Below, one piece after another: positions 1 to 7,208 of a DNA stretch of 50,532 nucleotides (its first letter is position 1; every line of letters begins with the position of its first letter). The notes beneath the pieces were generated by a model. It made no database searches, had not been told where the DNA came from, and saw only the letters and a program-made list of their open reading frames with translations. Source of the DNA: an uncultured Eubacteriales bacterium (GTDB lineage Bacteria; Bacillota_I; Bacilli_A; RF39; UBA660); contig CAJMAC010000008.1 in the NCBI GenBank assembly GCA_905211265.1, positions 1-50,532 on the forward strand, written 5' to 3'. A program made the position numbers and the translations under genes.

Positions 1-169
1 TTATTTTTTTATCTTTATTATCTAATGCTAATTGCAAAGCATTATAGGATTTACCTGTACCTGTTGCGTGTACTATTCCTACGATATTTTCTTTTTCAAA
101 AGCTTTAACTATTTTCTCATAACTTTCTATGTTATGATTGTATAATCCTAATAAATTATAATTACTCAT
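1..169 (-). CDS. DEAD/DEAH-type helicase, N-terminal part only
   Basis: This is the first 56 codons of a gene that runs off the left edge. The translation starts MSNYNLLGLYNHNIESYEKI and contains a P-loop, HATGTGKSYNA (about residues 34-44), of the form seen in SF2 helicases related to the type I/III restriction translocase subunits. A GAGGAA ribosome-binding site lies just upstream, inside the end of the preceding gene. The 1-nt gap to the 81-codon gene upstream suggests one transcript. DNA- or RNA-dependent ATPase activity is inferred from the P-loop context; the remaining motifs are outside the window, so restriction, repair and RNA roles cannot be separated. Confidence 0.7.
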   Translation of the reverse strand, partial: MSNYNLLGLYNHNIESYEKIVKAFEKENIVGIVHATGTGKSYNALQLALDNKDKKI

Positions 170-170
170 T

Positions 171-416
171 TTATTCCTCACATAATTCTATATCTATAAA
201 TTTCTTATTTGATATAGTCTGTTCTGTTATTAAAACTGTATCATTCTTCATAATATTAGAATTAAATTCATTTTGCTCTTGAATTATTTCTTTTATTCCA
301 TTATCTGTCATTACTTTAAATCCTATATTCTTTGTATCCATAACATCAATTAATTTATTATCTTTATATTCTTGTGGTATAAATACTTCGATTACTTTTC
401 CTAATTCTTGCTTCAT
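171..416 (-). CDS. small conserved-looking protein upstream of helicase
   Basis: I do not recognise this 81-residue protein. It has no signal peptide, membrane segment or cysteine pair, apart from one Cys near the C-terminus. The composition is mixed and the pattern suggests a small beta-rich fold (VIEVFIPQEY, TVLITEQT, FIDIEL). The start is supported by an AGAGGTG ribosome-binding site about 5 nt upstream. Its stop lies 1 nt before the helicase start, so the two are probably co-transcribed and translationally coupled. It could be an accessory subunit of the helicase, but that is only inferred from position. Confidence 0.6.
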   Translation of the reverse strand: MKQELGKVIEVFIPQEYKDNKLIDVMDTKNIGFKVMTDNGIKEIIQEQNEFNSNIMKNDTVLITEQTISNKKFIDIELCEE

Positions 417-540
417 TTTAACACCTCTTATTTAATACTATTTTATCATACATTTAGTATTTTGTATATTTTTTTATTCTTATTTATATTGCTAAAATTT
501 AACTTTATTGTTATAATTATAGTAAGGAGGAATGTATAAA

Positions 541-852
541 ATGAATATATATAAGATGAAAGATAAAGATTTAACAAAGTATTCTACTAAATTTAATAAA
601 ACTGTATTTGGAAAGCTTGCTAAAATATTTGCTACTACTCCAATTGTATTAGGGTTTGTATTTATAATTTTATTAATTTATCAAATGATTAATAATCCTT
701 CAAACATTAGTTTTGATAACTCTACAATTACTATTTTATCTATCTGTTTTTTAATTAGTTTCTTATCTCTTTGTATTACTCAATTAATGTATAGTAGAAT
801 GTTAAAGGATTATATAAGTAGTTTAACTAATGAAGATAAGAAAAAAGATTAA
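541..852 (+). CDS. small two-TM membrane protein
   Basis: This 103-residue protein has two predicted membrane helices (about residues 33-52 and 66-84), a basic N-terminal cytoplasmic stretch and a short charged tail (NEDKKKD). I chose the ATG at 541 and not the one at 532 because a strong AAGGAGG (524-530) sits 10 nt before 541 but only 1 nt before 532. I recognise no family. It is a monocistronic unit: the gene is followed directly by a strong intrinsic terminator. A small membrane-stress or envelope protein is possible, with no direct evidence. Confidence 0.65.
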   Translation: MNIYKMKDKDLTKYSTKFNKTVFGKLAKIFATTPIVLGFVFIILLIYQMINNPSNISFDNSTITILSICFLISFLSLCITQLMYSRMLKDYISSLTNEDKKKD

Positions 853-872
853 TTTAAATAATAATAATATAT

Positions 873-907
873 TAGTTTTGAGATTACAAGCTCAAAACTA
901 TTTTTTT
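873..907 (+). terminator. intrinsic terminator after the small membrane protein
   Basis: Perfect 10-bp inverted repeat TAGTTTTGAG / CTCAAAACTA with an 8-nt loop, followed by seven T. Confidence 0.9.
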
Positions 908-1011
908 AATAACTTAGAATAAGGTATTAAAAAACCTTGGAATAACGTATGTTATGGAAAGGCATAAAAAGAAACAAATTTTATAATTATATAGAAAAAA
1001 TATGATATTTG

Positions 1012-1020
1012 TGGTATAAT
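1012..1020 (+). promoter_or_regulatory. extended -10 promoter of gltX
   Basis: TGGTATAAT is a perfect extended -10 element. It predicts a start near 1027 and a 5' UTR of only about 15 nt before the gltX ATG at 1042. No good -35 is visible. Confidence 0.7.
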
Positions 1021-1041
1021 TTTATGCAAGGGCGTGATAAA

Positions 1042-2460
1042 ATGAAAGTTAGAACTAGATATGCTCCAAGTCCTACGGGATTTATGCATATAGGTAATTT
1101 AAGAACTGCTATTTTTGAATATTTATTAGCAAGAAAATATGATGGAGATTTTATACTAAGAATTGAGGATACCGACCAAACTCGTGAGGTTCCTGGTGCA
1201 ATTGATTTTATATATGATACTTTAAAGTTATGTAATTTTAAGATTGATGAGGGTCCTAATAATCCTGGTAATTATGGTCCATATATCCAAAGTAAAAGAA
1301 AAGATATTTATAAGAAATATGCACTTGAATTAATTGAAAAAGGTAAGGCATATTATTGTTTTTGTACTGAAGAAGAATTACAAAAAGATAGAGAACTTTG
1401 TGAGAAGCAAGGTAGACCTTATTCTTATGATGGTAAGTGTAGTAGATTATTAAAAAGTGAAATTGAAGAAAAACTAAATAGTGGTATTCCTTATGTTATT
1501 AGACAAAAGATGCCTAGATATGGTATAACTGAAGTTAATGATTTGTTATATGGTAAGATTAAAATAGATAATTCTTTACTTGAAGATCAAATTTTATTAA
1601 AGAGTGATGGTTATCCTACTTATAATTTTGCTAATGTTATTGATGATCATTTAATGGAAATTACGCATGTTGTAAGGGGTAAAGAATATTTAGATCAAAC
1701 TGCTAAATACAATTTATTATATGAAGCTTTTGGTTGGGAAAAGCCTACTTATATTCATGTTGCTATGGTACTTGGCGAAGATGGTAATAAGTTATCTAAA
1801 AGAAATGGAGATGCATCATTTATGGATTTATATAATGATGGTTATCTACCTAGTGCAATAGTTAATTATTTAGCATTTTTGGGATGGAGTCCTGAATCTA
1901 ATCAAGAAATATTTACTATGGATGAATTAATTAAGGAATTTAATCCTGAGAGAATTAGTAAATCTTCTAGTCAATATGATGTTAAAAAATTAAGATGGAT
2001 TAATAGTCATTATATTAAGAATTTAAGTATAGATGAATTATATGAATTAACTTATAAACATTTGAATGAAGCTTATGATTTAAGTGATAAATCTTTAGAA
2101 TGGGTTAAAGACTTAGTAAGTTTATATCAAGGTGAATTAAAATATGGTAAGGAAATTGTTGAATTAGTTAGTTTGTTCTTTAATGAATATAGTATAAGCG
2201 AAGACGCTAAGGAATTTATGGATAGTAATGATGTTAGTAATACTATTAAAGTATTTTATGATGAGGTTAAGGATATAGATTGGACAATAGATAATATTAG
2301 TACTGCTATTAACAATACTAAGGAAAAGGCTAATGTTAAGGGTAAGATGTTATATATGCCTATTAGGATTAAGTCCACTGGTATTATGCATGGTCCTGAA
2401 CTTGATAAGACTTTATATTTATTAGGTAAAGATAAAGTATTAAATAATTTAACAAAGTAA
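1042..2460 (+). CDS. gltX: glutamyl-tRNA synthetase
   Basis: Class Ic synthetase that charges tRNA with glutamate. In Bacilli this enzyme usually also charges tRNA-Gln, for later transamidation by GatCAB. The 472-residue length fits the family. The nucleotide-binding signature is PSPTGFMHIGN (HIGN at 16-19, replacing HIGH as is usual in GluRS) and the second motif is KLSKR (250-254). Cys106, Cys108 and Cys133 resemble the zinc-binding knuckle of bacterial GluRS. The start is ATG 1042, because MKVRTRYAPSPTG is the conserved N-terminus; the in-frame upstream ATG at 1009 lies inside the promoter. It is transcribed alone or with the protease gene 50 nt downstream. Confidence 0.95.
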   Translation: MKVRTRYAPSPTGFMHIGNLRTAIFEYLLARKYDGDFILRIEDTDQTREVPGAIDFIYDTLKLCNFKIDEGPNNPGNYGPYIQSKRKDIYKKYALELIEKGKAYYCFCTEEELQKDRELCEKQGRPYSYDGKCSRLLKSEIEEKLNSGIPYVIRQKMPRYGITEVNDLLYGKIKIDNSLLEDQILLKSDGYPTYNFANVIDDHLMEITHVVRGKEYLDQTAKYNLLYEAFGWEKPTYIHVAMVLGEDGNKLSKRNGDASFMDLYNDGYLPSAIVNYLAFLGWSPESNQEIFTMDELIKEFNPERISKSSSQYDVKKLRWINSHYIKNLSIDELYELTYKHLNEAYDLSDKSLEWVKDLVSLYQGELKYGKEIVELVSLFFNEYSISEDAKEFMDSNDVSNTIKVFYDEVKDIDWTIDNISTAINNTKEKANVKGKMLYMPIRIKSTGIMHGPELDKTLYLLGKDKVLNNLTK

Positions 2461-2510
2461 TTTGATTTAATTAAATATAATAGGGAGATTATAAGGAGAT
2501 TAGAGAAATT

Positions 2511-3215
2511 ATGAATAGTTTATATTATGGTTATGGTGGTACAGTAGATATGTTCTTACTACTAATTGGATTTCTTATAACTTTAATTGCACAAATAAAG
2601 GTAAAAAGTGCCTATAGTAAGTATTCTAAAGAAGATACTCGTGGAGATTTATCTGGATGTGAGATTGCTAGAAAAATACTTGATTCTGCAGACTTAAAAG
2701 GCATTCATGTTGTGGAAGTACCTGGAGAACTTACTGACCATTATGATCCAAGAAATAAAGTAGTTAGACTATCTACTAAGGTATTTCATGATAGTTCAGT
2801 AGCTTCTTTGGCTGTTGCCGCTCATGAATGTGGACATGCTATTCAAGATAAGGAAAACTATACTTTTATGAAGATAAGAGCAAGTTTAGTACCTATGGTA
2901 AATTTTGTTAATAAGTTTGGATATATTGCTACAATTATTGGACTTATCGCAGGTATATTTGATATTTTAGTATGTGGTATTGTTATGATACTTGCTACTT
3001 TATTATTCCAATTAGTTACATTACCAGTAGAGTTTGATGCTTCAAAGAGAGCTAAGAAAAAAATAGATGAATTAAAACTTGCTAGTAAAAGTGAACAAGA
3101 CGGAGTTAAAAGTATGTTATCTGCCGCAGCATTTACTTATGTTGCTAGTGTGTTAGAGTCTTTATTTCAATTACTAAGATTAGTACTTAGATTTAGAGAT
3201 AGAGAAGATAGATAA
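2511..3215 (+). CDS. YugP-family membrane zinc metallopeptidase
   Basis: A 234-residue membrane protein of the neutral zinc metallopeptidase family typified by Bacillus YugP. An N-terminal helix (about 13-30) is followed by a soluble part carrying the catalytic HECGH (105-109) in the context AVAAHECGHAIQ, which is the family signature. Two closely spaced helices follow (about 132-175), then a second conserved block (PVEFDASKRAK) and a C-terminal amphipathic region. A good AAGGAG lies 12 nt before the ATG. It is expected to be a membrane-bound protease acting at or near the cytoplasmic face; the substrate is unknown. A strong terminator follows directly. Confidence 0.85.
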   Translation: MNSLYYGYGGTVDMFLLLIGFLITLIAQIKVKSAYSKYSKEDTRGDLSGCEIARKILDSADLKGIHVVEVPGELTDHYDPRNKVVRLSTKVFHDSSVASLAVAAHECGHAIQDKENYTFMKIRASLVPMVNFVNKFGYIATIIGLIAGIFDILVCGIVMILATLLFQLVTLPVEFDASKRAKKKIDELKLASKSEQDGVKSMLSAAAFTYVASVLESLFQLLRLVLRFRDREDR

Positions 3216-3220
3216 ATTAA

Positions 3221-3250
3221 AATAGACATAAATCGATATGTCTATTTTTT
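3221..3250 (+). terminator. intrinsic terminator after the YugP-like gene
   Basis: AATAGACAT / ATGTCTATT stem of 9 bp, 8-nt loop, then a T-run. Confidence 0.88.
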
Positions 3251-3314
3251 GTATCCACAGGTATTGTTGATATGTATGTTATTAATTTTATTTTTCCACA
3301 GAAACTGTTGATAT
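3251..3314. other. two DnaA-box-like pairs far from oriC
   Basis: Two units of the form TCCACAG-N5-GTTGATAT lie 41 bp apart. Each consists of a forward box (GTATCCACA at 3251-3259; TTTTCCACA at 3292-3300), one mismatch from TTATCCACA, followed by an inverted box TGTTGATAT (3265-3273; 3306-3314). The same unit, reverse complemented, occurs inside oriC at 40460-40483. The pairs sit between convergent terminators, where no gene is interrupted. A DnaA-titration or regulatory site is inferred. Confidence 0.5.
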
Positions 3315-3333
3315 TTTTATTTATAAATTTATT

Positions 3334-3356
3334 AAAAAAGAGAGTTTTCACTCTCT
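3334..3356 (-). terminator. terminator of the ABC exporter operon
   Basis: On the minus strand: stem AGAGAG / CTCTCT with a 6-nt loop, followed by six T (plus-strand A-run at 3334-3339). Confidence 0.8.
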
Positions 3357-3395
3357 ATAACTATTAAATATTATTTTAATAGTTTACTAAATTAT

Positions 3396-4190
3396 CTATA
3401 TTCTTGCACTCATTAAATTACTTGATGAATATCTTTTTAATCCATTATTAAATATAATATTTGCTAATACTACTAAAAATACAGTTATTAACAATATTAA
3501 TAATAATAATTTATAATCAAAATTAATTATTAATTTTATTGGTATATAGTTTATTATACCTACTGGTATGATACTATATAATAATATTTTTGTTATTCCT
3601 TTGAATATACCATCTGGATATGTAGCAAATTGTACTAATAGTCTTTCTTCGGTATCTGCGATTAAGTCAGCATTATTTATCCAAAAACTTAAACTATTTA
3701 TTATAATAATTATACTTACAAATAATAATCCTCCGGTTATAGTAAATAATGTAAATAATAGAAAATTCTTAATTGTTATACCATATACAAATAGTATAAT
3801 ATAACCATATAATATATCTCCAATGGCAGAAATTTTTATTTCACTTGTAATTGATGATAACAATATATTTTTAGGTTGTACTATGTATGAATCTAATTTT
3901 CCATTATTTATTATATCTGATAAGTTAAAAGCATTTTCAAAGAATAGATGTGCTACTCCATAAGTAGATGCTGCTAAGGCCCATAATAATAAAACTTCTT
4001 TTAGGGAATATCCTCCAATATTACTTTTTAATGAATATAATATTATCCATTGTACTATAAAACTAGCATTATTTAATATCATAAATAATATATTTGTTAT
4101 AAATGTTGTTTTATTTAACATTTCTCTCATTACTGCATATTTGAATGATAAAATAAATACTTTTAATTCTTTTTTAACCTCCATTAACAT
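3396..4190 (-). CDS. ABC-2 family permease, second subunit
   Basis: A 264-residue integral membrane protein with about six hydrophobic helices and few charges. It resembles the ABC-2 permeases (ABC2_membrane_6 type) that occur as non-identical pairs next to an NatA-like ATPase. Family features include the central segment NNGKLDSYIVQPKN, matching the conserved 'GxLDxxLlxPxn' coupling region. It overlaps the preceding permease by 17 nt. The start could be 4190 (ATG) or 4184 (ATG two codons later); GGGAG lies about 13 nt upstream of the first. It is expected to form a heterodimeric exporter channel with its neighbour; the substrate is unknown. Confidence 0.85.
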   Translation of the reverse strand: MLMEVKKELKVFILSFKYAVMREMLNKTTFITNILFMILNNASFIVQWIILYSLKSNIGGYSLKEVLLLWALAASTYGVAHLFFENAFNLSDIINNGKLDSYIVQPKNILLSSITSEIKISAIGDILYGYIILFVYGITIKNFLLFTLFTITGGLLFVSIIIIINSLSFWINNADLIADTEERLLVQFATYPDGIFKGITKILLYSIIPVGIINYIPIKLIINFDYKLLLLILLITVFLVVLANIIFNNGLKRYSSSNLMSARI

Positions 4191-4965
4191 TTAATTTTTT
4201 CACTCCCTTCTTGTAAATTAACAAGCAAAGTAAGTATGAAATAATTACATATATTAATTGCATAATAATAATATTTAATGATTTATTATATGAAAAATCT
4301 ACAAATAGTTTTGCAGGACCATAAGATACAACATATATTGGACTTAATTCAATTATTTTTTGTATTTTAAGTGGAAAATATTCAATAGGAAACAATGTAC
4401 CTAATATTAATATTAGTTTACTGTATATCCAATAAAAGGGCATTGAGTCTTCGATAAATAAAGAAAATAATCCTATAAAGATACATAATAGTATGTTTAT
4501 TATTATTGCTAATAACATTGAAATTAATACTATTAAGATAGATATTATATTAAGATTAGGTAGAGTTTTTAAAAATAATAATCCTGTTAATAAACCTAAT
4601 ATTAAATATATTGGTAGTTTTGTAGATACATCTCCTAGACTACTAGATAGATTGTATAATATATAATTATATGGTTTATTTAAGTTATATGCTATATTAC
4701 CACTTCTTATATCTTGTTTTATTTTTTTACATATATGTCTACCTTTTACACTCATATATATTGCTTCAGTTATTACCATGTACCAAATCATTTGATTCAT
4801 AGTATAACCATTTATTATATTACTAGGATCATCATATATGTACATCCATAGATTAAAGAATGTAAATATTATTATAAAACATCCAATAAATCCTATTATG
4901 TTATTTAATGTATATTGTAAATTACTTATAATTTCTGTTTTTAATATAAATATATATTTCTTCAT
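4174..4965 (-). CDS. ABC-2 family permease, first subunit
   Basis: A 263-residue membrane protein with about six helices, paralogous in layout to the next gene. It carries the equivalent coupling segment DIRSGNIAYNLNKPYNY, which matches the 'G.ia..L.kPin' motif of this permease class. The N-terminus (MKKYIFILKTEI) is positively charged and cytoplasmic. It starts 3 nt after the ATPase stop and overlaps the second permease, so the three genes form one translationally coupled operon. An export role is inferred from the family; related systems handle lipids, toxic cations or antibiotics, and nothing here identifies the cargo. Confidence 0.85.
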   Translation of the reverse strand: MKKYIFILKTEIISNLQYTLNNIIGFIGCFIIIFTFFNLWMYIYDDPSNIINGYTMNQMIWYMVITEAIYMSVKGRHICKKIKQDIRSGNIAYNLNKPYNYILYNLSSSLGDVSTKLPIYLILGLLTGLLFLKTLPNLNIISILIVLISMLLAIIINILLCIFIGLFSLFIEDSMPFYWIYSKLILILGTLFPIEYFPLKIQKIIELSPIYVVSYGPAKLFVDFSYNKSLNIIIMQLIYVIISYLLCLLIYKKGVKKLNVNGG

Positions 4966-4968
4966 ATT

Positions 4969-5943
4969 TTATCCTTTTTTATAAATATCACTTATTATTT
5001 CTTCAAGTGGGATATTAGAAATATTTATATCTACAATATTATCTGGATTAAGTAAATTTACTGCATCAATAACATTTTTCTTAATAGTGTCTACTTCTAT
5101 TTTTAAATTATAGCCTTTATCTTTTAATATTTTTATTCCGTCTTCATCTTCTAGATTTACTTTTTCTCTCATTTTTACTTCCACTATTTTTTTGTTTAAG
5201 TAATGATATTTTAAATTATCCATTGTATCATCCATTACTACTTCACCATTATTTATAATTATTACTCTTTTACATAGTTTTTCTATATCTCCGACATCAT
5301 GACTTGTTAAAAAGATTGTTGTTTTATATTCTTTATTCATTCTTTTAATTAATGTTCTTATATTTTCTTTAACTACTGGGTCTAATCCTATGGTAGGTTC
5401 ATCTAAAAATAATACTTTTGGTTCATGAATTAATGATGCTACTATTTCACATCTAATTCTTTGCCCTAAACTTAAGTTACGAACTGGGGTATTTATGATG
5501 TCTTTCAACTCAAATAAAGATGTTAGTTCTTCAATTTTCTTTTCAACTCTACTTTCTGGTATGTCATATATTGCTCCAAAGAATTTAAAATTATCATATG
5601 GTGTTAAATGAGTCCATAATTGTTCTTTTTGTCCAAATACTGTTCCTATTTCATAAGCTAAGCGTTTTCTTTCTTTTGTTGGATCAAGTCCTAAGACTTT
5701 AATATTACCTGAATCAGGATACAATATTCCTGTTAACATTTTTATTGTTGTAGATTTTCCTGCACCATTTGGACCAATAAATGCAATTATTTCGCCTTTA
5801 TCTATTTTGAAATTAATATTCTTGACTGCTTTAATTACTTTGTATTTAGGTTTAAACATAGACTTTAAACTTCCTTTTAGTCCTTTTTCTTTAACTTTGA
5901 TTTTAAACTTTTTAGATAATTTAGATACTTCAATAATAGTCAT
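4969..5943 (-). CDS. ABC transporter ATP-binding protein (NatA/COG4586 type)
   Basis: This is the ATPase subunit of the exporter, 324 residues. Visible motifs are Walker A GPNGAGKS (57-64), the Q-loop in FGQKEQLW, signature LSLGQRIR, Walker B VLFLDEPTIGLD and the switch histidine in TSHD. An N-terminal extension before the Walker A (SMFKPKYKVIKAV) and a C-terminal accessory domain of about 90 residues fit COG4586 proteins, which work with paired ABC-2 permeases. The start is ATG 5943, 7 nt after AGGAGTG; the longer reading frame reaches back into the leader RNA and is rejected. Expression is probably controlled by the terminator-containing leader directly upstream. Confidence 0.92.
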   Translation of the reverse strand: MTIIEVSKLSKKFKIKVKEKGLKGSLKSMFKPKYKVIKAVKNINFKIDKGEIIAFIGPNGAGKSTTIKMLTGILYPDSGNIKVLGLDPTKERKRLAYEIGTVFGQKEQLWTHLTPYDNFKFFGAIYDIPESRVEKKIEELTSLFELKDIINTPVRNLSLGQRIRCEIVASLIHEPKVLFLDEPTIGLDPVVKENIRTLIKRMNKEYKTTIFLTSHDVGDIEKLCKRVIIINNGEVVMDDTMDNLKYHYLNKKIVEVKMREKVNLEDEDGIKILKDKGYNLKIEVDTIKKNVIDAVNLLNPDNIVDINISNIPLEEIISDIYKKG

Positions 5944-6098
5944 TTTTTTCACTCCTTTCCTATTATTTTTTACTTGCATAGAAAAAAGCACGAGAGAACA
6001 CTAATTCTATGTAAGAATAGTGACTCCGTGCTTATTAAACTCGTGTAGGTTTTTACCTGAGATAGCTTGTATATAAATACTATATCTCCTCACTAATT
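5944..6098 (-). ncRNA. structured leader RNA with intrinsic terminator (candidate riboswitch/attenuator)
   Basis: This is about 155 nt of untranslated leader between a consensus promoter and the ABC ATPase start. Reading 5' to 3' on the minus strand I see four elements. There is a small hairpin CTCA/TGAG, then a stem GAGATA..TATCTC (with a 2-nt bulge), then a tetraloop-like hairpin AGGT AAAA ACCT, and finally a long intrinsic terminator. A CACGAG segment (6045-6040) can pair with the CTCGTG in the 3' arm of the terminator (5994-5989), giving a mutually exclusive antiterminator. I could not match it to a known riboswitch class. There is no good leader peptide. Confidence 0.6.
5982..6032 (-). 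terminator. regulatory terminator inside the ABC leader
   Basis: Outer stem AGCACGgAG / CTcTCGTGCT encloses an inner hairpin CACTATTCT / AGAATTAGTG and is followed by six T. It lies before the coding region, so it would stop transcription before the exporter genes. Confidence 0.78.
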
Positions 6099-6104
6099 GA
6101 GTAA

Positions 6105-6133
6105 ATTATATAATTGTTTTTTAGATTTGTCAA
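6105..6133 (-). promoter_or_regulatory. consensus promoter of the ABC exporter leader
   Basis: TTGACA (6133-6128), a spacer of exactly 17 nt, and TATAAT (6110-6105). The predicted start is near 6098. Confidence 0.88.
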
Positions 6134-6137
6134 GGAG

Positions 6138-6839
6138 TTAATTGTTTCTTTTTATCAAAATAGAGCCTTTTAATTTTTTAGTTTCTTTAATCCTTTGTTC
6201 CATCACATTATAAGGAACTTCAAATGTATTTGCTAACAATTGAATATTTTCATCACAATTATGATATATTACTTTTAATAATGATTCAGGAATTAATAGT
6301 AATCTAGCCATATAAGACACTTCTAAATCCTCTTCTGGTTCAAAGTGTTTAAAACTAAAGAACTCTTGCTTTTTATAATATAATAAATAAGCTGATAATA
6401 AATATGCTATAGAATATCTTTTAGATTCTTTACTTAAATTATTATTAATAGTCATTTGATTACTATTAGTATCACTAGTAACCATTCCATTCAATAATTT
6501 TGGTAATCCATTATGTTCTACTATTTCAAAATTGAATTGATGTGCCAATTTAGCTATATCGAGTAAGCCATTTGACTTAATACAAATTCCAAACATTTCA
6601 AATGTTTTTTGGACTTTTTCCTCTAATGAAATTGGTAATTTTTCATCATTACCAGTATATAATTTTCCAACGCTTTGATATTTATCTCTATTTGTTCTTA
6701 CAGAAAAACCATTTGTTTTAGCATAGGTTGTAGGATGTTTTTGCTTATTATTTTTTGTAATTTTTATTAGTGGCTCATAACCTTTATTGGTACTCAAAAG
6801 TTCTCTGTTACCCCATATAAAATCAAAATCACTAGACAT
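6138..6839 (-). CDS. degenerate ImmA/IrrE-family (DUF955) protein
   Basis: A 233-residue protein whose C-terminal 130 residues follow the ImmA/IrrE metalloprotease pattern. They show a beta strand GMVTSDTNSNQMTINNN, the helix KRYSIAYLLSAYLLYY, an acidic segment EPEEDLEVSYMARLLLIPESL, then a helical LANTFEVPYNVMEQRI. The family normally has IAHEFGH in the first helix; here it reads IAYLLSA, so both zinc-binding histidines and the catalytic Glu are gone. It is therefore probably a non-catalytic scaffold or sensor. The N-terminal 70 residues are basic and unassigned. A GGGAGG precedes the ATG. No XRE partner gene is adjacent. Confidence 0.6.
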   Translation of the reverse strand: MSSDFDFIWGNRELLSTNKGYEPLIKITKNNKQKHPTTYAKTNGFSVRTNRDKYQSVGKLYTGNDEKLPISLEEKVQKTFEMFGICIKSNGLLDIAKLAHQFNFEIVEHNGLPKLLNGMVTSDTNSNQMTINNNLSKESKRYSIAYLLSAYLLYYKKQEFFSFKHFEPEEDLEVSYMARLLLIPESLLKVIYHNCDENIQLLANTFEVPYNVMEQRIKETKKLKGSILIKRNN

Positions 6840-7036
6840 AATTTATACCTCCCTAATAATTGTATATAGTATATTATATTTTAAAAGTTCTATTTTTTCA
6901 ATATAATGTAATGAAAAAGTTTGCAATAATTTTCATATTTTTTACTAAATTAGACATTTTTTGCAATATATTTGATTATTTTTAAATATATTTATTTTAT
7001 AAATAGATAATTTTTTGTTATATTTAACAATTTTTG

Positions 7037-7045
7037 TGTTATACT
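7037..7045 (+). promoter_or_regulatory. extended -10 promoter of the hairpin RNA
   Basis: TGTTATACT, preceded by TTGTTA at 7015-7020 with a long 19-nt spacer. The predicted start is near 7052. Confidence 0.55.
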
Positions 7046-7051
7046 ATATAT

Positions 7052-7112
7052 ATGAAAGAACTTATTTGCTATTGTACCAACACTAAATATAGCGGAGTTC
7101 TTTCTTTTTTTT
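7052..7112 (+). ncRNA. short hairpin RNA, about 60 nt
   Basis: A promoter is followed after 6-7 nt by a transcript that is almost entirely one hairpin. The outer stem is GAAAGAACT / AGTTCTTTC (7054-7062 with 7096-7104), the inner stem is GCTAT / ATAGC (7068-7072 with 7089-7093), the apical loop is 16 nt, and eight T follow. The lipoprotein gene downstream has its own promoter, so this looks like an independent small RNA and not a leader. An attenuated leader remains possible. The function is unknown. Confidence 0.5.
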
Positions 7113-7154
7113 ACTTATCCGAAACTTTTTTACACTATCCCTTTTTTGGTAAAT

Positions 7155-7183
7155 TTGACAATTGATAGTAAATATGCTACTAT
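7155..7183 (+). promoter_or_regulatory. promoter of the lipoprotein gene
   Basis: TTGACA (7155-7160), 17-nt spacer, TACTAT (7178-7183). AAGGAG follows at 7195-7200. Confidence 0.85.
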
Positions 7184-7208
7184 ATTAACCACTTAAGGAG
7201 TGATTTTA

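Larger units (their letters stand above)
6840..7208. other. AT-rich divergent intergenic region
   Basis: 369 bp between divergent genes. It holds the promoter side of the ImmA-like gene, a short hairpin RNA gene at 7052-7112 with its own extended -10, and the consensus promoter of the lipoprotein gene. I see no coding gene in it. Confidence 0.6.

Noticed and set aside
5944..6098. Assignment of the ABC leader to a known riboswitch (guanidine, preQ1, manganese, T-box)
   Set aside because: None of the conserved cores I know for these classes is recognisable in the leader; left as unassigned.
7052..7162. Leaderless 36-codon ORF starting at the predicted transcript start of the hairpin RNA
   Set aside because: A strong terminator lies inside it, so the transcript should end before the stop codon; no ribosome-binding site.
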